Shown here in pieces: positions 17,347-28,062 of a DNA stretch of 64,000 nucleotides (positions are counted from its first letter, which is position 1; every line of letters begins with the position of its first letter). The stretch is taken from the NCBI RefSeq assembly GCF_029024305.1, contig NZ_CP118974.1, positions 1,953,069 through 2,017,068 of the forward strand, read 5' to 3'. The notes beneath the pieces are model-generated. The model saw only the letters and a list, made by a program, of their open reading frames with translations. It searched no databases and was not told the DNA's origin. The stretch is from Mammaliicoccus vitulinus. Its GTDB lineage: Bacteria; Bacillota; Bacilli; Staphylococcales; Staphylococcaceae. The position numbers were made by a program, and so were the translations under genes.

Positions 17347-20300
17347 TATTGATTCTCCTTGATGTGTTTCGTGCCATATTGAAAGAAATATAAATACCCT
17401 TCAACTGGTTGTTGTAAAATGGTTTCTAAAGTATTTTTATAATATTGCATTTGTACTTCATATTTCTGCTTCATTGTTTCTGCTACTTCATCTTCAGTCT
17501 TACCTCTTCGCACAATAAACGCATCCGTTTTATAATCAATAAATGATACTTTATCCCCTTCAATAAATATACAGTCAATCATTCCTTGAATAATAGGTTT
17601 GTTGTCTGCTTCAGAAACTTCAAAAGATAAACCTTGATCAATATCATTTTGACCGACTACGAAAGGAACTTCTCTATACACTTTATCTGCTTTAACTAAT
17701 CGTTTATATAAGTCTGAATTTACAAACACTTCTATAAGTGATAAATCTATATCTTCTAATGCATCATCAGGTAATATATCTTTGTCGATTAGTTTATTTA
17801 CAAGTTCTTTTAACTGTTTCATATCTAATCCATCATTTTTTAAAGGTAGATGTTGCATCACTGCATGCATCAATGTCCCTATTTCAGCACTTTGCCTCTT
17901 CTTCTGATTAGATAAGAAATTTGGTCTATCATATGATTTTGTACCTAGCTGGTATTGCCTTACAATTTGATAATCTGTTCCCGCTTCTTCAGTCTCTCGC
18001 TGCCTCTTAATTTCTGATACCGATTGCTTAGCTGCTATATTTAATAATTTTTCGTTAGGATATGTGTAAACCATTTGATTGTAAATATCATCTTTCTTAT
18101 TGGACGGTTTATAATTTAATAATGTCTCAATTGTAGGCTGTTCATATGATATATCTTTTTCTTCAGATGTTTCTTCTTCTCTGATGATATTTATATTCAA
18201 TGATTCATTTTGAGCTGAATTAAATGGAATTGCATGTGATAAGCCATGTGTTTTTGACTTCGTAAGTATCGTTGAAATGAGTTCAAATGCCGATTTAGCT
18301 TTCACTCTAAATTCTGAATCGATCATTTCATATTTATCTGCATTTACTAATCCTAAGTTTTCAACTGCTTTATCATTTTTAACACGCCCAACAAGATATA
18401 ATCCTTCTTTAGCTCTTGTCAGTGCAACATAGATCAGTCTCATTTCTTCAGAAATCATTTCTGTTTCGTTAATATTTTTAAAGATAATAGATGACAACGT
18501 TGGATATGTTAATTCCTTATCTAGATTAAAATAAGATAAAGCCATTCCATATCGATTATTCAAAATAACATGATTTCTCAAGTCTGCACGATTAAATTCT
18601 CTCGTAATGCCTGAATATATAACAAAAGGAAATTCTAATCCTTTACTACTATGGATTGTCATCATACGAACGACATCATCATTCGGGCCTATCACACTTT
18701 CTTGTCCAAAATCTTGACCACGTTCTATCAATTCATCTATAAATCTAATAAATTGAAAAATCCCTCTCAAACTTGATGCTTCAAATTGAATCGCTTTATT
18801 TAATAATCCGTATAAATTTTGTCTACGTTGAACGCCACCAGTAAGACCACTAAAATAAGAAACTAAATAGTAATCATTGTATAATTTATCAAGCAACTGC
18901 CAAACAGGAACTGATTTACTATAGGCTTGATAATCTTTCAATTGGTTTATAAACTGATTAAGTTTTTCCACAAGCTCTGTATTTGCTTCATGATCAGCTA
19001 AATACTTATATATTGAATTGAGATAATAAATTTCTTGTGGCGCTTTATTTCTGATTTCTGCTAGCTCATCTTCTTTAAATTGGAAAGCGATGGAGCGCAT
19101 TAATCCTACTAAATATTTATCTTGCAACGGATTGTCTATAACTCTTAAAAATGAAAGCATTAAACGAATTTCATTTTGTTCGAAATAGCCCTTTTTCGAT
19201 TCGACATAAAATGGTATATTAGCGTCTTTAAATTGTTGCTGTAAATGCATTGCATTACTATAACTTCTTTCTAAAATAACAATATCTTTAAAAGTTGCTG
19301 GTCGATAACTTTTCGTTTTCCTGTCATATACACGCTTGTTATCAAGTATATATTGCACCTTATCAACAATGCATTTCGCTTCTATTAGATTGTTATCCTC
19401 TTCTTCAAATGAATCTTGAACTAAAATATCCATTTCGAGTGGTGTATCTTGTTCGTCGTAATCAGCGCCATAATATAATTTCGCTTCATCGTTATACTCA
19501 ATTTCACCTACAACTTCATCCATCATATGAGAGAATATATAATTCGTATTATTTAATACTTCTCTTCTTGATCTAAAGTTTTTAGATAAATCGATGACCT
19601 TACCAGATTCATTCTCAAATTGTTTGAAACGTTTATACTTTTCTATAAATAATTCAGGCTCTGCTTGTCTAAATTTATAAATAGACTGCTTCACATCACC
19701 AACCATAAATAAATTACCATTAAACTCTTCTCCACGTTTAATACTACTAATAATTGCTTCTTGTACTCTATTCGTATCTTGATATTCATCAACTAATATT
19801 TCATCGAAGTAATCTCTGTATTGGAACGCAATTTCTGACGGTTTACCTTCATCATCAGTTAAAATATCTAAAGCTAAATGCTCATAATCTGAGAAGTCAA
19901 TAATACGCTTATTCTGTTTTAAACTTCTGAAATACTTGATAATATCTTTCGTAATTTCAGCAATAACAGTAACTCTCGGCTGCATTTCTTGCATATCTTG
20001 AATTAAATCTTCTCTTTGTCGACTTAAATAGCCTTCTGCTAGCTCTTTTAAATGCGTAATATAGTCTTTATGATAATTTTTACCAAGCTCTAACATTTGC
20101 TCGTCGCCTTCATTTTCACTTTTAATTTTAGCGGTATTTGTCGGCAATTTTTTGAGCGCAACACCTGATTGTATAGATTCAAGCGATTTAGTCCCGTCTA
20201 GAACTTGTTCTATCCAAATACGCTCACCTTCAAGATAAGTCATATGCTTATCAACTTCATTTAAATGTTGATAGCAATCAATTGATTGGTAAAGCGCATT

Positions 20301-20987
20301 TTTTGCACTATCTAATTTCCGATTAATCAATTGATCCAACATATTAAAGTAAGGATGTTGCAAATCCAATTCTTTATATGGTTTATCTAAATCATCTAAC
20401 CATGCAAATGGATTCGCATGCGCAATACTAAAACGGTATAAACGTTTCAATATATCTCTTAACGGTTCATCAGAACGGTCATTGGATAGATGTTCAACTA
20501 TATCTAAAAATGGTTGTTCATTTTTCTCGTAATACATTTCTAGAACATCATCAATCGCTTGCTCTAACAGAACGATACCTTCAACTTCATTTGCGGTTCT
20601 AAAGTTTGGATCAATATCTATTTCGTCATAATGCGCTTTAATTAATGATAAGCAAAAACTATGCAGTGTAGATATTTGTGCTTGATGAATCTTTATTCTT
20701 TGAGATTTTAAATGTTCATCTTCTGGATGTTTCATACTTTCTTGTTGAATTGCTGCATTTACTCTCGCTTTCATTTCTCGAGCACTTGCATTCGTAAATG
20801 TCACAACGAGTAATCTATTCACATCTTGTTTATTACGCATGATCTTTTGAATAATACGCTCAACTAATACAGCAGTCTTTCCGCTTCCTGCAGCAGCTGC
20901 AACTAATATATCTCGTCCTTCAGTATAAATAGCTTTCCATTGATCATCTGTCCATTGTGCATCAACTGGCTTATTTGGTAATGTCAT
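17346..20987 (-). CDS. addA: ATP-dependent helicase/nuclease subunit A
   Basis: 1213 residues, full length for AddA (RexA). With AddB it resects double-strand breaks for recombinational repair. UvrD-like helicase: Walker A AAAGSGKT (about 32-39), VDEYQDTN motif II, GDVKQSIYKFRQAEP motif III and a C-terminal RecB-type nuclease domain with FIDYKTD (active Asp and Lys) near 1150. The ATG overlaps the addB stop by four bases (ATGA), showing translational coupling. Confidence 0.97.
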   Translation of the reverse strand: MTLPNKPVDAQWTDDQWKAIYTEGRDILVAAAAGSGKTAVLVERIIQKIMRNKQDVNRLLVVTFTNASAREMKARVNAAIQQESMKHPEDEHLKSQRIKIHQAQISTLHSFCLSLIKAHYDEIDIDPNFRTANEVEGIVLLEQAIDDVLEMYYEKNEQPFLDIVEHLSNDRSDEPLRDILKRLYRFSIAHANPFAWLDDLDKPYKELDLQHPYFNMLDQLINRKLDSAKNALYQSIDCYQHLNEVDKHMTYLEGERIWIEQVLDGTKSLESIQSGVALKKLPTNTAKIKSENEGDEQMLELGKNYHKDYITHLKELAEGYLSRQREDLIQDMQEMQPRVTVIAEITKDIIKYFRSLKQNKRIIDFSDYEHLALDILTDDEGKPSEIAFQYRDYFDEILVDEYQDTNRVQEAIISSIKRGEEFNGNLFMVGDVKQSIYKFRQAEPELFIEKYKRFKQFENESGKVIDLSKNFRSRREVLNNTNYIFSHMMDEVVGEIEYNDEAKLYYGADYDEQDTPLEMDILVQDSFEEEDNNLIEAKCIVDKVQYILDNKRVYDRKTKSYRPATFKDIVILERSYSNAMHLQQQFKDANIPFYVESKKGYFEQNEIRLMLSFLRVIDNPLQDKYLVGLMRSIAFQFKEDELAEIRNKAPQEIYYLNSIYKYLADHEANTELVEKLNQFINQLKDYQAYSKSVPVWQLLDKLYNDYYLVSYFSGLTGGVQRRQNLYGLLNKAIQFEASSLRGIFQFIRFIDELIERGQDFGQESVIGPNDDVVRMMTIHSSKGLEFPFVIYSGITREFNRADLRNHVILNNRYGMALSYFNLDKELTYPTLSSIIFKNINETEMISEEMRLIYVALTRAKEGLYLVGRVKNDKAVENLGLVNADKYEMIDSEFRVKAKSAFELISTILTKSKTHGLSHAIPFNSAQNESLNINIIREEETSEEKDISYEQPTIETLLNYKPSNKKDDIYNQMVYTYPNEKLLNIAAKQSVSEIKRQRETEEAGTDYQIVRQYQLGTKSYDRPNFLSNQKKRQSAEIGTLMHAVMQHLPLKNDGLDMKQLKELVNKLIDKDILPDDALEDIDLSLIEVFVNSDLYKRLVKADKVYREVPFVVGQNDIDQGLSFEVSEADNKPIIQGMIDCIFIEGDKVSFIDYKTDAFIVRRGKTEDEVAETMKQKYEVQMQYYKNTLETILQQPVEGYLYFFQYGTKHIKENQ

Positions 20988-23900
20988 TCTTCTTCCTCCT
21001 CTCTCAACATATTGATTAATTCATCTTTGCTTAATGTATGTTCAATTTCCCTATACTGATCAGTATCTGTAATTGGGTCAATGTGACAAACAGATTTATA
21101 TTCACAAAATTGGCACGGCAATTTCTTTTGATATCTCATAGGTGACACTTCAGTATGTCCATCCATAATTTGTGTCGCCGTTTCAACAAAATTAGCTCTA
21201 TTTTTCTCCATTAATTTAAAGAATAGATCTTCGTCTAATGCTTTGCTGTAACTGTATAAATCACCATTTTTCTTTCGAGCAACGGGAATCATATCTGACT
21301 TAACTTGTTTGGCTAATTTATCATCAAGTGCTTCTACAACTTCTGGATTTTTATTTACATAGCCATCCATTTTAAACTTTTCAATTGTATGTTGATAAAT
21401 ATCATCAGATTCTGGAATTTCACCCCAGCTTGTTGCTTTAATTTCTGGCTCATGAACATGGAAATATAAAAGTGCACCTGGTGATACGTCATCTTGTAAA
21501 CTTAATATTGATTTGTTTTGAAGTACAACATCTAAGTATGTAAACATTTGCATTTGCATACCATACATAACTTTAGTTAAATCTAAACTTGTTTCAGATG
21601 ACTTATAGTCAATAATTGAAACATAGTCTTTTTCTTTCCCTTTATACACATCTAATCTATCTATTTGTCCTCTAATATTGATAGGTATTTGTCGTTTAGT
21701 AGTAAGAGGTGTCGTTTGCAATTGATGTTTAGATGTAGAACCGAAATTCAATTCAAATTGATAAGCTTTAAATTTGGAATGACCTGTTTGATATTTCATC
21801 GCTTCTAATGTGGATTTAAGAATATTTTGGATTCTTAATTTTAAATATCTATAATGAGCTGTTCGATGTAATACATCAAATTGAATTTTAGGTAAACTTT
21901 CATCAATTGCTTCATTTATTAATTTATTCATTGCTTGAGCAGATAACTTACTAAAGTCTCCGTTAACTTCATCTGAAATATATTTCAAAGTGTTGTGGAA
22001 TATATTTCCAATATCTACACTTTGAATTTGATATTTAGAGCGCTCGTTTAATTTTAGTCCATGTGACACATAATGTTTAAATGGACATTGATTATATGTT
22101 TCAAATCTGGATACACTAGCATTTATTTTTTTACCATATAATTGTTCTGATACCTCTGTATTCAATTGCACTGTATCATTTTTATAAGTTAATGCAGACG
22201 TTAAAAATTGAATCGTATGGTCTAAATGATGTATTTCTTGAGCAGCATGATATGCATCTAACCATATATCATTAACGATTTCGTCATTAAGCCAATCGTT
22301 TAAATGTTCAAATATATGCATTTGACTTTGATGTTCATGTTCTAAAAGTTGAATCGGATTCTGTTCTATACTAGATTTAAGCGATAGAACTTCTAAGTTT
22401 GTAAATAACGATTGAATCGTATCGATGAATGGGCTCTTTTCTCTCACTTCGCCACCATCTGACATCAGACTGTACGTAAATACGACTTCTCTTTTCGCAC
22501 GTGTCATCGCGATATAACATACAAAGGCTTCATCCATTTGTAAAATATCACTTGTCGGACTTAGTTCTAAACCACTTGATTCTGCTAATTCTTTTTTCTC
22601 ATCATCCGTCAGTAAAAGCATTTGATTAGAAACACTAGGTAGAACACCATCATTCATGCCAAGTAAAAATACTGTTTCTTTGTTATCAACTTTAGCTAAA
22701 TCCATATTACCAACTGTAACTTCATCTAACGTTTGAGGAATCATAGAGAATTCTAATTCATCTAATCCACGATCAAGAATTTCTATATACTCATTTAATG
22801 ATAAGGATACCTCGCCTAACACTTCTACAATATCATCAAGTATACGAATGGTACCTTCCCATACTTGGTCTATTTGTTCAGCTTCTTCAAACTGACTCTT
22901 AATTTCTAACTCATCTCTCATCGTCATAAGATGCGTTGGCAATTCAAATTGCTCTATGACTTCGTATAATCTAACGGTAAAGTCTTCAACTGTCTTACTG
23001 TCTGATAAAGCTTGATTCAACTTGTCAATTCTGCTAACTACATAATCTTTTAAAGCGATAACATTTTTTATCGTATGAATATCTTCTTCTACAAAAGTGT
23101 CTTCTTCTTTTCTTAATGATTTTTTTCCTGATTTCTCAAATGAATCAACCGTGAAGAATTCAGGATTCGTCCATCTTTTGCCAGAAATACCTCTTTCAAA
23201 AGCATAGTTTTCAAGTATATCTATTAAATGAGATGCATTTGGTATATGACTTGTTAATATACCCGTCTTCAACATTCTCATGACTGGTTCAAATCTCCAA
23301 CCTGATTGAATGACTTCTAACATTGATCTCAAACATTCAATAAAAGGATGATACGCCATTTTCTTTTTAGCATCATGATTAAAAGCAATATTAAAATGTG
23401 GTAGCACTGTTTCAATTAATTGCTCATAACTCGGATCACGATAAAGAATCGCTATATCTTTAAATGACAAATTTTCTTCACGAGATAGTCTCAATATCTC
23501 TCTTGCCACATACTGAACTTCTTCTCTCATATTGGATGCTTCAATAATTTTTAAGTGTTCACTATTTATTTTATTTGGTAATAATGCATCAAACTGACTT
23601 TCTAAATGTTTCAAATCTTCATTATTGTTAAATCTTTCCGCCTGACTAAAATGCTTGTGATGGATTGATATATTTAATGTATGCGCAATTTCTTCTATAT
23701 GACTTAACGTTTCAGATGTCTTTCTAAATAAACTAAACGGATCTTTATCTCCATCTGTCGTTAAACCAACCGTTACAGACCTGCTATGTTTTACAAGTGC
23801 TTCAATCACTCGATATTCCAAAGTTGAAAAGTTATGGAAACCATCTATATAGATATCCGCTTGTTTTATATAATCTGAGTCTGGCATTTTTTCTATCAAC

Positions 23901-24454
23901 TTATACAATACGTCTTCCGCTTGAACATATCGTCCTTCAAGTTGGCCTTCTAATGCTTTATATATTGTTTCAATATCACTTAATTTATCTTTCATTCTTT
24001 TAGGTATTTGTTCATTACTTTCAATATATGCTGAAATATCATCAGGCTGTACATTATATTTTTTAAAATCTTTAATTTCATTCATCATTTTATGACTAAA
24101 TCCATAATGTTGAATGGTAGATTGATATAAGTTTAATTGTTTTTTATGTGTATGTAATAAATGATACGTGAGCATTTCTAATGCTTCATCAGAAATTTGT
24201 TGTTCAATTAAGCCACCTTCATCACTTAGGACTCTCCAACTTAACCTTTCAAATCCAAATACTGATGTTCTAATACTTCCTCTTAATTTTGGATTTCGAA
24301 CAAATGCTTGTTCATATTGGAACGTATTTTGGGTAGGTGTTAAAAATATAATGGGGTCACCTAACGGATTCTCTATCATACCTTCAGTCATCTGCTCAAT
24401 CATTTGTCTTGTTTTCCCGGTGCCACTTCGTCCAGTCCATACATTTAGCTGCAT
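20984..24454 (-). CDS. addB: ATP-dependent helicase/nuclease subunit B
   Basis: 1156 residues from ATG 24454 (MQLNVWTGRSGTGKT), 8 bases after GGGAGG. The in-frame ATG at 24499 lacks a site. AddB (RexB) recognises Chi in other Firmicutes, contributes the second nuclease and binds a 4Fe-4S cluster. Seen: N-terminal nucleotide loop GRSGTGKT, nuclease motif IIDYKSS, and the cluster cysteines, one in NQCPFKHYV and three in LPCQFCEYKSVC. First gene of addB-addA-DUF418-FAH. Confidence 0.97.
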   Translation of the reverse strand: MQLNVWTGRSGTGKTRQMIEQMTEGMIENPLGDPIIFLTPTQNTFQYEQAFVRNPKLRGSIRTSVFGFERLSWRVLSDEGGLIEQQISDEALEMLTYHLLHTHKKQLNLYQSTIQHYGFSHKMMNEIKDFKKYNVQPDDISAYIESNEQIPKRMKDKLSDIETIYKALEGQLEGRYVQAEDVLYKLIEKMPDSDYIKQADIYIDGFHNFSTLEYRVIEALVKHSRSVTVGLTTDGDKDPFSLFRKTSETLSHIEEIAHTLNISIHHKHFSQAERFNNNEDLKHLESQFDALLPNKINSEHLKIIEASNMREEVQYVAREILRLSREENLSFKDIAILYRDPSYEQLIETVLPHFNIAFNHDAKKKMAYHPFIECLRSMLEVIQSGWRFEPVMRMLKTGILTSHIPNASHLIDILENYAFERGISGKRWTNPEFFTVDSFEKSGKKSLRKEEDTFVEEDIHTIKNVIALKDYVVSRIDKLNQALSDSKTVEDFTVRLYEVIEQFELPTHLMTMRDELEIKSQFEEAEQIDQVWEGTIRILDDIVEVLGEVSLSLNEYIEILDRGLDELEFSMIPQTLDEVTVGNMDLAKVDNKETVFLLGMNDGVLPSVSNQMLLLTDDEKKELAESSGLELSPTSDILQMDEAFVCYIAMTRAKREVVFTYSLMSDGGEVREKSPFIDTIQSLFTNLEVLSLKSSIEQNPIQLLEHEHQSQMHIFEHLNDWLNDEIVNDIWLDAYHAAQEIHHLDHTIQFLTSALTYKNDTVQLNTEVSEQLYGKKINASVSRFETYNQCPFKHYVSHGLKLNERSKYQIQSVDIGNIFHNTLKYISDEVNGDFSKLSAQAMNKLINEAIDESLPKIQFDVLHRTAHYRYLKLRIQNILKSTLEAMKYQTGHSKFKAYQFELNFGSTSKHQLQTTPLTTKRQIPINIRGQIDRLDVYKGKEKDYVSIIDYKSSETSLDLTKVMYGMQMQMFTYLDVVLQNKSILSLQDDVSPGALLYFHVHEPEIKATSWGEIPESDDIYQHTIEKFKMDGYVNKNPEVVEALDDKLAKQVKSDMIPVARKKNGDLYSYSKALDEDLFFKLMEKNRANFVETATQIMDGHTEVSPMRYQKKLPCQFCEYKSVCHIDPITDTDQYREIEHTLSKDELINMLREEEEE

Positions 24455-24503
24455 TCCATTCGACCTCCCTCGCATTTTCATATGTATATATTTTAACATA
24501 AAA

Positions 24504-24542
24504 AGAACACCTCACTTAATGATTATAAGCGAGGTGTTTATG
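24504..24542 (-). terminator. Terminator after the signal peptidase pair
   Basis: Stem ACACCTCGCTTAT paired with ATTAAGTGAGGTGT (minus strand), 10 bases after the stop of the gene at 24552. Confidence 0.82.
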
Positions 24543-24551
24543 ACATCTATA

Positions 24552-25127
24552 TTAATTTGTAGATGGGTCAAAATTATAATGGAATTGACTAAACGGCCAG
24601 AATCTTAGTGCAACTTCACCGACAATGACATCTTCATTAATTAATCCAAACGAACGTCCATCTTTACTTACTTCACGATTATCACCTAATACAAGGTATT
24701 CACCTTTAGGTATTTTATTAACGCCGTTAGAATTCACAAGATCTTTCACTTCAAAATTCTCAGTCAATAAATCACGTGATTTATTTGCTTTATTTTCTTT
24801 CAAATATTCTTCTGGTACTTTTTTATCATTAACATATAACTGATCATTTTCATATTTTACTGTATCGCCTGGCTTACCGATGACACGTTTTACATAATCA
24901 TCATTTTCATTTGCATGAAATACGATAACATCTCCATTATCAATATTACCCACTTTATAGCCAATTTTATTGACGATTACTTTTTCACCGTTTTTTAAAG
25001 TTGGATGCATGGAGTCTCCTGAAACTGTGTAAGTTACAAATAAGAATTTCTGTATAAGCAAGACACATACAACTGCGACTGCAATTGCTATAAACCATTC
25101 AAATATTTCTTTTTTCAAAAATGCCAC
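24552..25127 (-). CDS. spsB: Type I signal peptidase (SpsB-like)
   Basis: 191 residues. One N-terminal membrane helix (about 9-30) and an extracellular serine-lysine protease domain. Catalytic S39 in SGDSMHPT and K80 in YVKRVIG; box E GDNREVSKDGR. It removes signal peptides from secreted proteins and is essential in S. aureus as SpsB. An insert of about 15 residues compared with the upstream paralogue lies at NKANKSRDLL. It lies 10 bases after the stop of the paralogue, so the two are cotranscribed. Confidence 0.92.
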   Translation of the reverse strand: MAFLKKEIFEWFIAIAVAVVCVLLIQKFLFVTYTVSGDSMHPTLKNGEKVIVNKIGYKVGNIDNGDVIVFHANENDDYVKRVIGKPGDTVKYENDQLYVNDKKVPEEYLKENKANKSRDLLTENFEVKDLVNSNGVNKIPKGEYLVLGDNREVSKDGRSFGLINEDVIVGEVALRFWPFSQFHYNFDPSTN

Positions 25128-25137
25128 CTCATTATTA

Positions 25138-25671
25138 TTATTTATCGAAATTCACATCTATTTGATTAAATGGATAATATCTTAAATTAACTTTACCAAC
25201 AATATCTTGTTCATGAACAAAACCTATTTCTCGCGAGTCTCTACTATTACTACGATTATCCCCTAGGACTAAATACTCACCATTAGGGATGACATCACTT
25301 TTAGATCCTTGAATTGTTCTCGTACTAAAATCATCAGTTTTGATATCATTATTCAAATAACGCTCATTAACATGAGTACCATTAATATACAGTTTGTTAT
25401 TTTTCATTTCAACTGTGTCGCCTGGTAATCCAATTACTCTTTTGATAAAATCAGCCTCTTTATTAGCATGAAAAACGATAACATCTCCATTGTTTATCTG
25501 TCCAATGTTTTTAACGAGTTTATTAACGATTAATCTATCTTCATCATGAAAAGTTGGTTCCATTGATTCTCCATCAACTATATAACCAATAAATAAAAAC
25601 GTTCTCACTATAAATAATAATGCTAACGCTATTATTATTGCAATTAACCATTCGAATATTTTTTTCATCAT
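25138..25671 (-). CDS. Type I signal peptidase paralogue with intact active site
   Basis: 177 residues, same layout as the downstream gene: membrane helix 8-29, S36 in DGESMEPT, K77 in FIKRVIG, and GDNRSNSRDSR. By position it corresponds to S. aureus spsA, whose product is described as lacking the catalytic serine and lysine; here both residues are present. I therefore infer a second active peptidase. Its ATG overlaps the stop of the VTT gene by one base. Confidence 0.88.
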   Translation of the reverse strand: MMKKIFEWLIAIIIALALLFIVRTFLFIGYIVDGESMEPTFHDEDRLIVNKLVKNIGQINNGDVIVFHANKEADFIKRVIGLPGDTVEMKNNKLYINGTHVNERYLNNDIKTDDFSTRTIQGSKSDVIPNGEYLVLGDNRSNSRDSREIGFVHEQDIVGKVNLRYYPFNQIDVNFDK

Positions 25672-26279
25672 TAACTCCTATTTTTTAAGCGCTTATCAAA
25701 ATATTTTTCTAACCCTTTTCCAACTATCCATAGCACAAAGATAATCACGAATACTATTATACTCTTTTTAGGACTTGCAAAAAAGGAATTTATGTCTGCC
25801 CCAATGAAACTTAATATAAATATCATAATCGCTTTTGATAAAATCAACGCAATTAAATATACTTGCTTACTAATATTCGAGAAAGCACTAACCATATTCA
25901 CCAATGCTCCAGGCGTAAATGGGAAGCATAGCAAAATAAACAGTGGCCCAAAGCCATGTTCATCAATCCACTGAATAAACTTCACTACTTTTCGTTGTTC
26001 TACGATTTTTTTCATAAAAGGCTTTTTAGAAATTAACCTTAAAATTAAAAAGACAAGGTAACTTCCGGTAACAGTACCTATCCAAGAAATAATAAACCCT
26101 AAGAACAAACCATATGCATTCACATTTGCTATTACGAACAATATAATAGGTAAAAATGGTATAAACGCTTCAATAAATGGTAATAAAAATGCAATAAAAA
26201 TGCCAAACGATCTAAATGTTTCAATCAATTCAATAATATTATCCTCACTGAACCAATTTATAAAGTCTTGAAATAACAT
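25671..26279 (-). CDS. VTT-domain (TVP38/TMEM64/DedA-like) membrane protein
   Basis: 202 residues from ATG 26279 (MLFQDFINWF) behind AGAAGGAAG. About five membrane segments surround the VTT core LPFIEAFIPFLP, GFIISWIGTVTGSYLVF and the motif FPFTPGALVNMVSA. Relatives are lipid scramblase-like or flip undecaprenyl phosphate; the substrate is not readable here. The longer ORF to 26396 runs into a repeat and is not real. First gene of a VTT, spsA-like, spsB unit. Confidence 0.85.
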   Translation of the reverse strand: MLFQDFINWFSEDNIIELIETFRSFGIFIAFLLPFIEAFIPFLPIILFVIANVNAYGLFLGFIISWIGTVTGSYLVFLILRLISKKPFMKKIVEQRKVVKFIQWIDEHGFGPLFILLCFPFTPGALVNMVSAFSNISKQVYLIALILSKAIMIFILSFIGADINSFFASPKKSIIVFVIIFVLWIVGKGLEKYFDKRLKNRS

Positions 26280-26362
26280 GTAACGCAACTTCCTTCTTAA
26301 ATTTATATTAATTATACCTATAAAATTGTAATTAGAAAAGTAAATTGACATCGTACAAAAGT

Positions 26363-26407
26363 TGTAGCTACATAATATTCCCCCGGGCGTCAGCACTTTA
26401 TAAAATC
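26363..26407 (+). repeat. Fragment of the dispersed 96-bp element
   Basis: GTAGCTACATAATATTCCCC, then CGGGCGTCAGCACTTTATAAAATCA. This is the right half of the element; the left half is missing. Confidence 0.75.
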
Positions 26408-26415
26408 AGAAATAT

Positions 26416-26485
26416 AAAATCACCCAATCTGAAAATGATTCCATCAGATTGGGTGATTTATTTTAAGTTGGGATTTATGTCCAAA
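26416..26485 (-). terminator. pgi terminator with conserved GGGATTTA tag
   Basis: Stem AAATCACCCAATCTG with CAGATTGGGTGATTT (26416-26459), followed by TTTTAAGTTGGGATTTATGT. The whole 70-base module recurs, inverted, at 52675-52746 and, less exactly, at 30648-30717. Confidence 0.88.
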
Positions 26486-26512
26486 CTCTTTTTATAGACA
26501 AATCATATGCTA

Positions 26513-27850
26513 TTATAGTCTGTCTTCTAATTCTTTTTTCAAATCTTCAAATCCAGGTTTACCAAGTAATGCAAACATGTTTTGTTTATAAGCTTCTACA
26601 CCAGGTTGGTTAAATGGATTAACGCCTAGTAAGTATCCACTCATAGCACAAGCTAATTCGAAGAAGTATACAACATAACCGAATGTATATGCATCTAATT
26701 GAGGTACTTTAACAATTAAGTTTGGTACGCCGCCATCTGTATGTGCTAAAAGTGTACCTTGGAATGCTTTCGTGTTAACATAATCGACTGTTTCGCCTGC
26801 TAAGAAGTTTAAGCCATCTAAATCATCTTTATCTTCTTCTATTGTAATGTCATGTTTAGGGCTCTCGACTTTAACAACTGTTTCAAATAAGAAACGACGT
26901 CCTTCTTGCACGTATTGTCCTAATGAATGAAGGTCTGATGTAAAGTTTGCACTTGAAGGATAAATACCTTTGAAGTCTTTACCTTCTGATTCACCGAATA
27001 GTTGTTTCCACCATTCACTGAAATATTGCAATGCTGGTTCGTAGTTAATTAACATTTCAGTTGAATAACCTTTTGCATAAAGAATGTTACGAATTGCTGC
27101 ATATTGATATGCAATATTTTCGTCAAGTTCTGATGATGATAAATCTTCACGTGCTGCCGCTGCACCATTCATCATTTCTTGAATATCGATACCGCTTGCT
27201 GCAATTGGTAATAAACCTACAGCAGTTAATACTGAATATCTACCACCTACGTCATCTGGTACAACAAATGTTTCGTAGCCTTCTCCAGTAGATAAATCTT
27301 TTAAAGCACCTTTTTCTTTATCAGTAGTAGCAAAGATGCGATTTTTAGCTTCTTCTTTACCATATTTTTCTTCTAAAATTTTCTTAAAGATTCTGAACGC
27401 TACAGCTGGTTCAGTTGTAGTTCCAGATTTTGAAATAACATTAACAGAGAAATCTTTACCATCTATATATTCAATTAAATCATGTACATATGATGATGAT
27501 AAGTGATGTCCTACAAATATAATTTGAGGATTTTCACCTTTTTCATAGTTAGCAAATGTTGAATTTAACATCTCTACAGCTGCGCGTGCACCTAAATAAG
27601 AACCACCAATTCCGATAACAAGCAATACTTCTGATTGTTCTTTAATACGTTTAGAAGCAGCTAAGATACGATCAAATTCTTCTTTATCATAATCAACAGG
27701 TAAATCAACCCATCCTAAATAGTCACTACCTGCTCCTGTTTTTTCATGTATAACATGATGTATATTTTTCACTAAATCACGAGATTGGTCTAATTCATGT
27801 TCACCGAAAAACGTTAATGCTTTTTTATAATCAAATTGAATATGTGACAT
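26513..27850 (-). CDS. pgi: Glucose-6-phosphate isomerase
   Basis: Interconverts glucose 6-phosphate and fructose 6-phosphate in glycolysis. 445 residues, the short Firmicute form. SIS folds with [12 protein letters not shown] near 80, [10 protein letters not shown] near 140 and the family signature [15 protein letters not shown] near the C-terminus. Start ATG 27850 behind AGGAGGATACT. Single gene, convergent with none; argG is divergent. Confidence 0.98.
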   Translation of the reverse strand: MSHIQFDYKKALTFFGEHELDQSRDLVKNIHHVIHEKTGAGSDYLGWVDLPVDYDKEEFDRILAASKRIKEQSEVLLVIGIGGSYLGARAAVEMLNSTFANYEKGENPQIIFVGHHLSSSYVHDLIEYIDGKDFSVNVISKSGTTTEPAVAFRIFKKILEEKYGKEEAKNRIFATTDKEKGALKDLSTGEGYETFVVPDDVGGRYSVLTAVGLLPIAASGIDIQEMMNGAAAAREDLSSSELDENIAYQYAAIRNILYAKGYSTEMLINYEPALQYFSEWWKQLFGESEGKDFKGIYPSSANFTSDLHSLGQYVQEGRRFLFETVVKVESPKHDITIEEDKDDLDGLNFLAGETVDYVNTKAFQGTLLAHTDGGVPNLIVKVPQLDAYTFGYVVYFFELACAMSGYLLGVNPFNQPGVEAYKQNMFALLGKPGFEDLKKELEDRL

Positions 27851-27972
27851 AGTATCCTCCTATTTATTTCATACTTAATTTAAACAACGTCTTTATTTTA
27901 CTCTAGTTTTCATAGCCTTTCAATTGAAATGCGACGATATGCTTCAAGATGCATAAATATTTAAAATAACTA

Positions 27973-28001
27973 TTGAAAATTCATAAACGATGTGATATTG
28001 T
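27973..28001 (+). promoter_or_regulatory. argGH promoter with ARG-box-like palindrome
   Basis: TTGAAA and TATTGT with a 17-base spacer. TTGAAAATTCA at 27973 forms a palindrome (TGAAAATTCA) that resembles an ARG box of the ArgR/AhrC repressor. The promoter is well supported, the operator is a suggestion. Confidence 0.55.
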
Positions 28002-28062
28002 ATGTTTATCGATTAAATATACAAGATATTAAATATTAATACAAAAAGAGGGGTTTTAATTT

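Noticed and set aside
25671-26396. Longer VTT-domain protein starting at 26396
   Set aside because: The extra 39 codons run into a fragment of the dispersed element and the strong ribosome site precedes the ATG at 26279.
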